Shown here piece after piece: positions 44,471 through 55,143 of a stretch of 64,000 bases of DNA. The DNA is from Anthostomella pinea (Eukaryota; Ascomycota; Sordariomycetes; Xylariales; Xylariaceae): NCBI GenBank assembly GCA_963556695.1, contig CAUWAG010000013.1, positions 1,736,001 through 1,800,000 of the forward strand, written 5' to 3'. The translations under genes and the position numbers were made by a program. The notes below the pieces were generated by a model. The model ran no database searches. It saw only the letters and a program-made list of their open reading frames with translations, and was not told the origin of the DNA. The number at the start of each line of letters is the position of its first letter. Position 1 is the first letter of the stretch.

Positions 44471-46330
44471 ACGTAGCTGACAAGCGAGTTGACATTACAA
44501 GCGAGTTGGCACTTGTCATGAACTCTCCAACTGCCATGTCAAATAACTTCACCACAACGCATTCAGTTCAATTCAATCAATCGGATTCCTCTTCCTCAGA
44601 GGTTTCTATCTCTATTATACAAGTTCGCGCATTATGGCCAGTATTGCCGCAAACGCCACACCGTCGCCCACGCGCTGCCGCCCGCCTCGGACGACGACTA
44701 CCTTCACCCATTTCCTGTTTTGCCAGCTCAGCACCATCCTTTGTAGCCTGAAGATCTACTGTATCTTCAACAGAAAGTACTCCTCCTTTCACTAGACGTT
44801 TGTTTTTTGTTCTCCGGCGTTTACTTAGTAGGTGATTGGCCTCTTCTAGTTCGCGGACCCGGGAATCAATCAAAGCGACCTTATGCATAAGACCGTATGT
44901 AGCCTTCGAAAACGAGCTCAATGCATCAACTATTGATGTAGGTGAGCTTCCCTGGTGGTTTCTGACTCGGTTTCGGATATAAACCAATTGGTTTACCGCT
45001 TTGTTAATGGTGGTAGGCGTCTTCGAAGTCCAAGTAGTGGGTGGCAGATTGGGGTCTGGCGACGGTGTTCGTATGACAGCGACAGCATCCAGCTTTGAAA
45101 TGACACTTTCTGGGTCAAAAGGAACAAGCCCAGTGGCACTGAAACCTGCTCGAATGTTTCCTGGCGTCATAGCAGCGTTGTGTGCTTCACAAAACGCTGC
45201 AAGGAAGTCCTCCTTCGAAACGTGGGTTATATGATGCCGGATGAGATCCTCAATCATGCGACTGTAAGCTCGTTTGAGCGGGCTAAAACAGCCGACATCT
45301 AGAGGCTGGAGCCTGTGTGACGAGTGGGCAGGCATACAAAGGGTGATAATGCCGTTGTTCTGACAATAATCCTCAAAGACCTGGGAATGGTGGCTTTCGT
45401 GACCATCTAGGATGAGGAGGCGTTTACCGGCAGTCATACGCGGTCTGGTATACTTGTCGAAATGCTGAATCCATTCCAAACCAATCTCATTCGTGGTCCA
45501 CCCGTTGTCGGACACGGCCACCTTCCAATCGCGTGGTAATATTGTGTCGCGATACCATGACGCGAGGTAGGTTTTGCCCTGTAGAATGATGAACGGCGGG
45601 ACCACCCAACCATCAGCATTAATAGCAGAGATTGCTATAGACCATTCCTTGTTGCCTTGCTGAGCTTGTCTAGGCCTGCCATGTCTTTCGGCGCTTGTAA
45701 CGACTATGCCGGACCCAATAATGCCCATCATAAACCCAGTCTCGTCGAAATTGTACATATCCGCGTCTTGGATACCATGTTTCGCGACTGCTGCTGCAAC
45801 TTGGCGAAACCACGCGCGATACGCGTCTGGATCCTCGTTCAAGACCCTCTGGTAGTCTATCTTCCGATGAAAACGCGTCCGGAGGCCTGGTGTACGTTTG
45901 ATGAAGTTCCGCGTCCAGTTCTTTCCAACGCGTCCAGCCCCACACGCCGCCAACAATTGATTCGCCATATCTTCAACATAACTGTACCAGGGCGGAAATG
46001 CTCGCGCATCCAGGTCGAGAATGAAGGAACAAATGGCATTCTTTTCGGAAACCATAAGTTTCAAAGTATTGGGCATGCTGTCGCGTTGTGATGGCATTCC
46101 TTTGACTCTATTGCTCAAAGTGGAACGAGGGACGTTGAAGAGTTTCGCAAGCTGAAATATAGGAATATGAGGGTCACGTCGTTTAGCTTGAACAGCTAGC
46201 TGCAAGTCTGATTCTTTATAACGCGGTGCCATTATTGTTGGTGGAGATATGATGGTGTAAATCGTATTGGTTGGAAAGTTCATGACGAGTGCCAACTCGC
46301 TTGTAATGTCAACTCGCTTGTCAGCTACGT
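44471..46330 (-). mobile_element. Intact Fot/pogo-type DNA transposon (1,860 bases)
   Basis: The element is bounded by TA (44469-44470 and 46331-46332). Its terminal inverted repeats extend at least 53 bases with one mismatch (ACGTAGCTGACAAGCGAG at the outer ends). Each terminus contains two copies of an ACAAGCGAGTTG(A/G)CA word, probable transposase-binding sites. One complete transposase gene fills the interior. Near-identical ends and an unbroken frame suggest recent insertion and possible activity, in contrast with the mutated copy 552 bases to the left. Confidence 0.93.
44577..46232 (-). CDS. Fot/pogo-type transposase (551 aa)
   Basis: Uninterrupted minus-strand frame. The ATG at 46232 (MAPRYKESDLQLAVQA) was chosen because it opens a psq-type helix-turn-helix; in-frame ATGs at 46283 (inside the element) and 46346 (outside the inverted repeat) also exist. 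Domains in order: N-terminal HTH (to about residue 60), CENP-B/Tc5-type DNA-binding region (about 90-150, with YVEDMANQLL), and the DDE endonuclease. The triad is visible as NFDETGF (near 163), LILDGHESHH (near 275) and LQPLDVGCF (near 311), the last two separated by 35 residues, so DD35D as in pogo elements. The C-terminus has a CCHC zinc knuckle (C-x2-C-x4-H-x4-C). The enzyme should cut and paste its own element at TA sites. No missing key residue was found. Confidence 0.94.
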   Translation of the reverse strand: MAPRYKESDLQLAVQAKRRDPHIPIFQLAKLFNVPRSTLSNRVKGMPSQRDSMPNTLKLMVSEKNAICSFILDLDARAFPPWYSYVEDMANQLLAACGAGRVGKNWTRNFIKRTPGLRTRFHRKIDYQRVLNEDPDAYRAWFRQVAAAVAKHGIQDADMYNFDETGFMMGIIGSGIVVTSAERHGRPRQAQQGNKEWSIAISAINADGWVVPPFIILQGKTYLASWYRDTILPRDWKVAVSDNGWTTNEIGLEWIQHFDKYTRPRMTAGKRLLILDGHESHHSQVFEDYCQNNGIITLCMPAHSSHRLQPLDVGCFSPLKRAYSRMIEDLIRHHITHVSKEDFLAAFCEAHNAAMTPGNIRAGFSATGLVPFDPESVISKLDAVAVIRTPSPDPNLPPTTWTSKTPTTINKAVNQLVYIRNRVRNHQGSSPTSIVDALSSFSKATYGLMHKVALIDSRVRELEEANHLLSKRRRTKNKRLVKGGVLSVEDTVDLQATKDGAELAKQEMGEGSRRPRRAAARGRRCGVCGNTGHNARTCIIEIETSEEEESD

Positions 46331-47599
46331 TACCTTTAAAAGCCACGGTTAAATTTGTTTTATTTTACAATTAACATTTCCAAAAAAGTTTGTAGCCTTT
46401 TAAATAAGCTGCTTTAAATAAGAGCTATTTAATATTGCGGGTTTTCACTAAGACTTTACGTAAACTGATCATAAATTAGATAAAATAAATATAATTATTG
46501 ATTTTTAAACCTAGGTTTGCTTTGAGTTATAAGCTCGGTTTATAAAGTATTACGTAAAATCGAATTTTATTGCCGGTTATAATCTAACCTGATATTTAAT
46601 ATACTAAATTTTTATAAAACTTGTTTTATGATTTATAGCCCTTTTGTGTAAAGTTTATAAAGCCAGTTTAAAGTAATTATACGTATACTAAATTCATCAA
46701 AATTATTATTACACGCTTTATAAACTTTTCATTAAGTATTTAATAAATAATTTTATAAGTTTGAATATTAATTCATTACTATTTTATATAAAATCAAATA
46801 ATATATTTATTACCTTATTAATTAAGGTTTCTTGTGCTATATATATAATTCAATATTTTATATTAGTAAGAAACGAAAATATATTATAATATTGCTATTC
46901 AAGAAGTGTTTTTTATTAAAGTATTAATTGGTTCATTTTCTACGTTCGTATTATTTATATAAATTACGAATATAAACAGTTATTACGTCTTTTTAGAAGC
47001 TTAAAAGCATCATTAATTGCCTAATTCTAAGCGTATAAATATAAACCGGGTTAACAACATTTACCTCTTATTATTTAATAATTAAATAAAGGCTTATATC
47101 ATGACTTTTCATATATAGGTTTTATATTAAAATAATGCTATGAAAGCTTCTTAATAAAACTCGTTAGTTTTTATATATAATATGTCCACAAATAAGTAAT
47201 ATGTCGGTCAATTTAAGTGTAATAAAGAGTAATTTTTTTTAGTAATAATAATAAGTTTTACTATCCAAGTGATTGAAATGTTATGTCGCGTAATAAATGT
47301 ACGTAATGTTAATAACAGTCCTATATTATTGCGTAAATTACAGCACAAAAAGGGTTTAAACGGTATAATTTTAACATAAAAGATTAAATATTTTTAATAT
47401 GTTTTCAATATTATGTTTAAAAAAAACCCGGTTTTAATAAAGCTTTTGAAATAAATTCGCTTACTTTTTTTAAAGCCTTTTCATAAATGATGAAGCAATT
47501 ATAATTACCGTGTTGATTTTGATATTTGAAATGCCGATACGCGTTTTTTCTTTAGGGTTTTTTTAGGTTAAATATAAACGTAAAATAATTTATTAATAA
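46331..47599. repeat. AT-rich, RIP-like repeat block
   Basis: About 1.3 kb of AT-rich non-coding DNA between the intact transposon and the 204-base LTR-like insertion. Stops are dense in every frame and no family is recognisable. Confidence 0.58.
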
Positions 47600-47803
47600 T
47601 GTTGGATCCATGCGGTTCCAGCCTGCAAACCAACTATACCAGGACCCATATATATGATTAGATAAGGGATTAGATACCGGGCTGCGAGGTCACTTAGCCA
47701 GACCTTTAGGTCTAGCTAGACCTCCCAATCCAACCATCAGCAACATTATGACCTTGACCCAATACTCGAGTATTATGATTGATCGTTCAAGCCTGTTCTA
47801 ACA
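47600..47803. mobile_element. LTR-like solo insertion, 204 bases
   Basis: Starts TGTTGGATCC and ends TGTTCTAACA, so the ends are TGTT...AACA. It is flanked by AATAA on both sides (47595-47599 and 47804-47808), a 5-base target duplicate within AT-rich DNA; because the target is AT-rich, chance identity is more likely than for the other insertions. Composition is clearly more balanced than its surroundings. It shares the first ten bases with the sequence at 49851. Confidence 0.7.
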
Positions 47804-48187
47804 AATAAGATAATAATAAAAACGAACTTTCGTAATTTCGTCGTAATATATTCAAACAACAATACAAATAAAATCTTTTAAAAAATAAGCGATAAAAAAT
47901 AATAATAATAAACTTGATAATATTTAATAAAAAGCTTTAATAAATACATTAGATATAAAAAGAACCATTGATAAGCCGAAGAATAAATAGTTTTATATAA
48001 AAAAAAGCCAAATAAATCTAGAAATTTAACGTTTTATTAACATAATAAAAATAATTCATATAGCGGATTTTAAGTATTGTTTAATTTTATAAGACTTTTA
48101 ACCGCCCTTTTATATTATATTAAAAATCTCGTTAATGTTACAGACCAACGAACAGTGCGGCCTGATAGCAGGCCAAGAAGGGACGAT
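47804..48187. repeat. AT-rich block with a short internal-region-like end
   Basis: Mostly AT-rich; from about 48140 to 48187 composition becomes balanced and ends with a purine-rich AAGAAGGGA run just before the LTR at 48188. That run could be the polypurine tract that precedes a 3' LTR. Confidence 0.45.
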
Positions 48188-48815
48188 TGTCATGGTCTGG
48201 TATAGGTAGCCCATGTGGTGAGTCCTGGAGCCCGGACATGAGTATATGTACCACCAGTGAATGTCAAGCTGCCACGCTTGATATTCGACATCCTTTTGGG
48301 AGGAACAGCCGTGGCATGGTGGTTATGGTGAGCGTTCCATCACAACGATTAGAAACAGATTGAACAGAGAGTGGGGTGCTGATCAGTGGAGAGATCGGAG
48401 CAACAGAGCAACGGTACACAGATCACGCGACCAGCAGACCCTGGGTCACGTGACTAAGAATTTGGATCATTGGATCACCATGGTGACCCAGTGAGCAGGA
48501 TCACCTTGGATCACTGGTGATCCAGGGTGAGCCACCTAATCAGTGAGGGAGAGATTGGATATATAAGGACAGATATTTCCCAACTAAATATATAGACAGT
48601 CTCTACCTTAGTGATCAATCTAAGCATCTTAGCCAACCCTAAGGTAGGAGAAATCTCCTGACGACTCAACTACACAGTGAACCCAGTTCAGAACAAGCCC
48701 CAGCATCTGAGTGTCTTCTAGTTGACAGAAGCCTCTATTGTTCTTTGTGTTGACTTACCTCAGAACATAAACCCTATAGAACCCTTTAGCCTTATAGGTT
48801 AGACGGCTCGTCACA
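48188..48815 (+). mobile_element. Probable 3' LTR of a retrotransposon (628 bases)
   Basis: Starts TGTCATGG and ends CGTCACA. It has LTR promoter features: a cluster of GGATCA/GTGATCC words at about 48463-48535, a TATATAAG box at 48560-48567, and a pyrimidine-rich stretch after it. The first 158 bases recur at 224-381, which shows the sequence is a dispersed repeat. A purine tract directly upstream suggests it is a 3' LTR rather than a solo LTR; no 5-base target duplicate is visible across it. The internal retrotransposon genes are absent or erased. Confidence 0.62.
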
Positions 48816-49850
48816 GTTAATTGTTATATATTTTAATGTTATATATTCACGTGATACTTAATTATTTAGCGACCTATTATTAAAAAAGGTTAAATAATAA
48901 ATTTGTTTAAGTTTATCGTTCAATTTTAAAACTAAGCTAAATGAAAGCACGAAGATCTTTATCATTGATAATATATAAGTAATTTATTTATAATTTCAAT
49001 TTAATTTAAGATATTATATAATTACGTTTGAATTAAGGTTTATTGATTTCAAGTTTTTAAAAGTATTAAATTCTAAATATAGGTTATAAGCAATATAAAT
49101 GTTGTATTATAATATTTTACAGAAATAGTTTAATAAATTATCAAAATAAAACCAAACCGGTTTTTATTTTTTATTAAGACATAATTATAACGAAAAATTA
49201 GTTATAATTAGGTATATTAAGTTTAAAAAAAAGGAACTATATTAATTACTAGCTATTATACAGCCGGTTATAAATTAAATAGTAATTTAAAAATTGTTGG
49301 CATTTTATAGTTAAAATTAGTAACCAATTATTACTTAAAATTTCGCTTTTTATCGGGCTTTAAATAGCTTTAAGGTTTTATTTACGCACGCACTACCTTA
49401 TTTTATACTTTCTTCGCACTTTGTGTATATATATTATTTAAAACACGCTTTCAGCTTTTTTTATATATATAATCCGTATTATTTTATCTTATATAAATTC
49501 TATTATCATAATCAATTTATTTAATAAGTTAATATTTCAATTAAAGCTATTATTATTCTTTAAAAGCTGCCTATTAAGTGGTACATAAAGGTCGTAAAGT
49601 GTATTGTTTTTTAAGTTTTATCGGCCGTTTAAGATTCTGTTTCAAATAAAGTTGCTTTTATTTATACTATACATTATATAATATAAAATATTACGGCTTT
49701 AATTTACTAAGTAACTATTAAGTTATAAATTAATTTAATAAACTATACCATTAAAATTGTACTACATATATGTTTTAATTATAGGTTATTTTCAATTCTT
49801 ACATAGTTTATAAAGTAAAAAGTTTAATGAAATATATCGTTTTTGTCAGA
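48816..49850. repeat. AT-rich, RIP-like repeat block
   Basis: About 1 kb of AT-rich, non-coding sequence. Nothing recognisable. Confidence 0.58.
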
Positions 49851-50047
49851 TGTTGGATCCCAGATATAGTTCCCTTAGGTACAATACCCGCTAGGGGGCT
49901 GCTAGGGGACCTGTAGATCTACCCTGGTATAGTGCAGTATGGTATTTAGCTGTAGATTAGCCCTGCCAAGCATATTTGAGAATGACAACAACGTTTGCAG
50001 CGACCGCTCACACCCCCAAAGCTTATGAACCTTCTAGAATCTCACAG
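49851..50047 (+). mobile_element. LTR-like island with a possible gag start
   Basis: A balanced island starting TGTTGGATCC, as the 204-base insertion does, and reaching AATGACAACA near 49989. An ATG overlaps that end and opens a short frame (MTTTFAATAHTPKAYEPSRI) that runs into AT-rich DNA. This could be a 5' LTR followed by the first codons of a retroelement ORF, the rest erased by mutation. No target duplicate is visible. Assignment is tentative. Confidence 0.38.
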
Positions 50048-50710
50048 GTAGAAATAAAACGTGTTTATTTATTTAATAACTATACATCTTTTAAATATAA
50101 TACAAAGTTTAATGTTAAAGAACTTATTAAAGATATTAATTACGATAAAAGCTAACTTATTTATAAAGTTATCATCGTTTATTTTAAACGGTTTATTTAG
50201 GGCTTGTTAGCATATTGTTAGGATAAAAATTGTTTTTATTTTTACAAATTTACATTTCGTCATGTTTAACTTACAACAGGTTTGGTTCGTTTTATATTTT
50301 TATCGTTTTAATTTCGTTTTAATAAAAGGCGGTTAAAACGGGTTAATAATTTTTTGTTGGTATTTCTACGAGCTTTTTTTGTACCGTTTTTAAACTTTTT
50401 ACTCGTTATAATGTGCGCTTTTTATTTATTTATAAGGGTTAATTTCAATGTGTTTTATATAGCTACTATTGTAATGTTTTAACGAAGTTAGCTATTAATA
50501 ACCGTTGAAAATCGGTTGTAAATAGGGCGGTTATAATTTTATAACGTTTTTAAATTAATCACGGTTAATTATTTAACTAGTTTAAAAAGAACGAAAAAAC
50601 AAGCGTTACAATAGTTAGAAATAGTATAACTAATAATGTAAAGAAAGGTTCTAATGAGTTAACAACGTTAAGGTATTGTTTTTAACTTGATTACGTACCG
50701 CAAATGCCTT
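50048..50710. repeat. AT-rich, RIP-like repeat block
   Basis: Right edge of the transposon-rich block. AT-rich and non-coding; composition becomes balanced abruptly near 50715. Confidence 0.58.
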
Positions 50711-53652
50711 TAAAGTTATTATTGTAGAGAGGAGGTTCGGGTGTGGGCCTAGCTGGCCCTGTAGAACCACTTATCCCGCTCTAACCAGAAATCTCTGCTC
50801 CGTTACCTGCTCAACCTTGGAAGCGGAACGTGGGAAACGGTGAACCGTCACTCGCTCAGGTTTTGCCATTGTGGATGCAGAATAAACGGTAGGTACATGG
50901 ATCCAGAGGCCATCACGCCCTGACATGTGTGTCCTGAGCACTGGCAAGAAGTTTGTGACTGCACGGTACCTACTTGGGTATCTGGTCACAGACGTCCGTT
51001 GCATACGGCACGGCGGATTCTCAAGAAATCTACGCGAGGGTCCGGTACCGCAACGGCTGGGGGTGCGGCGCAGTGGTTCGTGGGCTCGTGCAGCGCTGCA
51101 GGGTGCGAAAATCTGTGCAAGCCAAGATGTGGAGAATTTGAGGTGAAGAAGACATCTCCGAGGAGCTTCTTTCCAGAAGGTTGCCGCATTAGGGAAGTAC
51201 AGGCGAGCAGTGCGGGCCTCCATGCCTCACCTTGTGGAGGACAACGGCTCGGTCCTGAAGGTGCAAAAGGAGGCCCAGGATCAAGTGCTCAAGATACCCT
51301 CAGCAGATGCTCTTCCCTTGGAGATTCAAGAGCTGTCCTACAGTGAACGTTTTTCGCCCATTGTGCAGCTTCAAGTTCGGCCTTCAATCCCCAAACCGTC
51401 CTGCCGTCTGACGTTGGACGTCGTTTTCCGCCTTCAGGATGACCATCCTTGCGGGCCCCTGCAGTATTGACCAGTGTGGTGGCGTGTCGACAGGCTGGCC
51501 TGGTCGACAGAAAGCGCCCCCGAACCAGGATTCGATGACACCTTTTAGAAGGCTTCTAGTGCTGTCCCAGAACCTCGTCACACGTATTATGCCAAGCTGC
51601 AAATCTGTGCCTGGCGTCTTGTCATGAACAGGGGTCCTGTTGGAACCAATGTCACCTCATCCATCCATCCCGTACTTGACCGAACTTGACCGACGTCGAT
51701 CGCGAGTTTCGCTGAAAGCCTCGTCAGCCCTACATACTGTACAAGGCTTGTGGTGCAGCGAATTCATCACATTGGTCCCGGAGAACCAGAAAATCTGCCT
51801 TGACATCGATCAAGGATACCAACCATGTACTGGGAGCACCTTGCACCCTCCAATGGGCCCAACCCCTAGGATGCTGCTACTCGAACCCAGGAAATGGTTG
51901 CGCAGCGAGGCGTGCCTCATTTCCAGGAACGTGGACATACCAACGGCTTACGACGGCAGAAACCCTTGGCATAAGGACTATCTCTTGAAGTAATTCACGC
52001 AGCCCCTTGCTGAACCCGCTCGCTGCGCCGTTGGTTGGGGCTCTCGGAACGGACTCAACGGAGTGGCAACTCCTTTACTTAGTTCCCGGAATCGCGCCGA
52101 TTATGAGGACGCTAGATGGTCTTCGTGTTGCGCATCGGCCTCGCGTACAGGTCATCACGGGCGAAGGGAACAAGAGTTTGATAGAAGGTGCCTTGAGTGT
52201 GATAACATCATGGTCGTTCTAGACGGACTGCTTGGCATGTTTGCAGGCTCGCTCTCGTGGGCTTCGTTGCTTATCGGCATGCTCGAATTTGAAAACCGAA
52301 ACCCGAGCCTATGCCGGCGTTCTTCAATGTGGATTGCAACGTCGATAGTCCGACCCCTTTTTGATCACAGACACATATGCCCACTCACGACGCGAAGCTT
52401 ACTGTCGTAGGCTGTTCGAACCTGGCTCTGACCAGAACAAGCAACCTCGTTTTGATGACGACACTCCATGCATCATCGTCAATGTCGCTAGACTTCATGA
52501 AGCTCAAGGATGTAATGCATTGGACTCTCAAGTCTAGAAACGCGCAAACGCGCTATTACCTGGTAGAGATAGCCTGCCACGTAGCTGGAGCCTCATCGCA
52601 GTAGACAAGAGGGCATCACATCGTCACATCCAAGACGTACCGAATGTTCATAACATTTCAGTCCATACCAACGCTGACAGAGTAGACATGTGATGGAGTC
52701 TCCTAAGATTCTTTTAAGAGTCTCTCAATCTGGTCAGACCAGAGTTGAGTAGGAGACAACCTTCTCGTTCTCGTGACACCGGAGCAAGCTGCTCGTATCA
52801 GCTTCAACCAAGAGAGACACAGGTGAGCATCTCCAGACATCCCGAGCCGTCATGGTAGTTCCAGGCAGACACAATCTCTATTACATAGGTGAGAGTCTGT
52901 CCTTTCTACTACCGGTACGGTCTGCCGCCGGCAATGCACATACTCACCAACGACCTCGCCTGTGACGAACTTTTGGCATATAGACTTCACTAACACCATG
53001 ACATTCACATACGACCATAGGATCAGGAGAACTTGGCATCCCGTCTGCTCTGCCTTAAATAAGCCTGATACCGCCGGATTAGTAGTTGGGTCGGTGACGA
53101 CCAGCGAATCCCCGGTGTTGTATGTTTCTATCTCATCTTTTTGCGGAGTTCCAGTCCGATAAAGTCCAGGTCATGAGCCTCGCAAGCTCTGCTGCACCAT
53201 CAAGCAGCATAGACACCGTGTTGTTGTCAGATGCCGTCAGTGACAGGACGAAGTATCTGGCCCCGTCGGCATATCGATGGTCGTTTCTTCTTCATCTGGT
53301 GGACGTGCAGCTTTGGAGGTCGGGTGGGCCTTGTTATACCTGTCAAGACTTTTTTGCTGCAGCTGGCTCTGGAATCCTGCCAGCCCGAGCCAGGTGTGCG
53401 GATGACTAGAGGTCAGGTGATCTGGTGGGTGGTGGCTCATGGCTGTGGCTTCTTATCAAACATGTTAAGTTGGCTGGGCACGACTGTGTTGCTTCGTCTT
53501 CCTGACTTGAGGCAGGCATTCAGAAGCTTCTGATCGCCAGCAACACAGTGCTTTCACTTCTCGGTCGTCTATTGAGCTTCTGTAACTCTCAACCGCAGTC
53601 CACGTCAGTCCCTCACTGTTCAGCATTCTATGCTCCGGCTACGACATGAGCC
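50711..53652. other. Gene-poor interval, possible decayed coding pieces
   Basis: About 2.9 kb. Several ORFs of 60-150 residues in changing frames (for example 51210-51470, 51640-51993, 52063-52410) have reasonable composition but no recognisable domain or continuous splice model. It may contain remnants of a decayed gene. No RNA gene or transposon end was seen. Confidence 0.4.
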
Positions 53653-54183
53653 ATGCACCACACCCTCTTCGTCCTCGTATACCCTTCACGTCTATTCGCT
53701 GCGCATTGGTCTTTCTGGCTGCCTTATGACGATGCCAGCAACCACATCGGCGACCGCGTTCACGTGACAGGCGATCGCCTCGGCGGATTCCAGTATGAAT
53801 ACATCCGCAACTACGATGTCAGCGAGGACGACAGGCACCCCAAGGCCCTGCCTATCGGGATTGTGTCGGACACACACTTGAGCAAAGCAAGCAAGGACGA
53901 AAACCTCGCTCCAAGCGAAAAGGGTCAGCAAGACGCTGAGCATGTCGCTTTCAATGCGTTTGACGAGGCTTGTAGAGAGGTACCAGCACCCGGACCCAGC
54001 TTCAACAAGGTGAACAGGTCAGATGCTGCCAAGGCGCCTGGAGCGCCTCCCAAGAAAGCAGAGGTCAAAGACTGCCAGTGGTGGATCAAGGAGGCTGCTT
54101 CGCATATGGTGAAAACGGGAATGCTGTTATCCTTGGAGGAAGAAGACGGGAAGGAGTCTCCGATCCGCCTGCCACGCCATTGA
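53653..54183 (+). CDS. Uncharacterised small protein with a convergent paralog (176 aa)
   Basis: Single-exon frame from ATG at 53653 to TGA at 54181-54183. The N-terminal part reads LFVLVYPSRLFAAHWSFWLP, followed by VHVTGDRLGGFQYEYIRNY; the C-terminal part has KDCQWWIKEAASHMVKTGML. The same three blocks (AHW, GF-x2-E-x-IRNY, DCQWWI) recur in the minus-strand sequence at 54396-55143, so this is a gene family. No signal peptide or membrane helix is evident; the protein is probably soluble. I do not assign a named family or function. Its neighbour is arranged tail to tail, 212 bases away. Confidence 0.68.
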   Translation: MHHTLFVLVYPSRLFAAHWSFWLPYDDASNHIGDRVHVTGDRLGGFQYEYIRNYDVSEDDRHPKALPIGIVSDTHLSKASKDENLAPSEKGQQDAEHVAFNAFDEACREVPAPGPSFNKVNRSDAAKAPGAPPKKAEVKDCQWWIKEAASHMVKTGMLLSLEEEDGKESPIRLPRH

Positions 54184-54395
54184 TGAAATCGGACAAGCTC
54201 ACACACGATCCCGGTTGTTTTTCATAGCCGCATCTGAATTTCATCTACATCTAGAGAATACCCCGAGATTGATCACAATACCCAGCCCGATCAGGACCAG
54301 CCCAATAGTCACGACTAACCAAGAAATTCGACGAAAACTCCGACAAAAACTTCAACAAACATAGAACTTCGGCAGCCCGCACCAAAGCAAGTGGC

Positions 54396-55143
54396 TCAAT
54401 GCTTTGGAGCATCTGCGAGGATTTCAAGTGGGCTCTTGCCCTTATTGAGACCACAAGTTGGTGGCAAGATATAGCCATGCTCTACCAATTTCTCAACAAC
54501 ACGCACAATCCACCATTGACAATCCGATAGCGTGACTCTGCGCGGAGGGCCAGATCGTGGCACATTGAAGTTGGTCAGGAACTGGGGCTCGAGTAGCTTG
54601 GATCTAGTGAATGAATGCATTGGTGCTCACCGAGTTATCAGAGGCCCTATTAAGGCTCGAACTGGGTGCCGGGACCGACAGGACCAGCTGCTCAAACGCA
54701 TCGCGAGCTGTGGACTCCTTCGCGTAGTGTTTGTCTTCGGCGATTTCGACCAGATATCGCGTGTAGACAAGGCCAATCTCGATAGGTGTGAGTGGCTGGG
54801 TGCGTGTTTTGGTCAAGTAGTAGTTTCGTATGATCTCGTGGTGGAAGCCGCGCTAGACACTCCCCATGACGTGAATCTTGCGCCCTGCCTTGCATGTTTT
54901 ACTCCCGGGATGTGGAGCAAAGAGCGCCCAATGTGCCTTGAACGTCGCACTCTCATAGCACAGGAGGAAGACGGGTCGATATTGTTCTGCTGTCGTCACG
55001 GCTGCTGGTATCGCGGGCTGGACGTGCTGGGTGGGCCCTTTCTGGGCAGACCCCTCGGCTGCGGTCGTCTTCTCCCCTTCCTTCTGGTTGTTGAAGAGAC
55101 CAATGGCAAGAGAAAGACGATGTGATGGTACAGGGAGGGACAC
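54396..55143 (-). pseudogene. Paralog of the 53653 gene, broken by an in-frame TAG
   Basis: On the minus strand the frame from 55143 gives an N-terminal extension, then YRPVFLLCYESATFKAHWAL and KIHVMGSV, a TAG at 54855-54853, then in the same frame RGFHHEIIRNYYLTKT and on to VPAPSSSLNRASDNS. The stop falls where the intact paralog has RL in its GDRLGGF motif. The last block (LSDCQWWIVRVVEKLVEHGYIL, ending at 54396) lies in another frame; the GT-AG pair between is only 27-30 bases apart, too short for an intron, so a frameshift is likely. The start is uncertain. The gene is probably dead, or the sequence has errors. Confidence 0.62.

Noticed and set aside
46233..46346. Upstream extension of the transposase start to 46346
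   Set aside because: That ATG lies outside the terminal inverted repeat in flanking DNA, so it cannot belong to the element.
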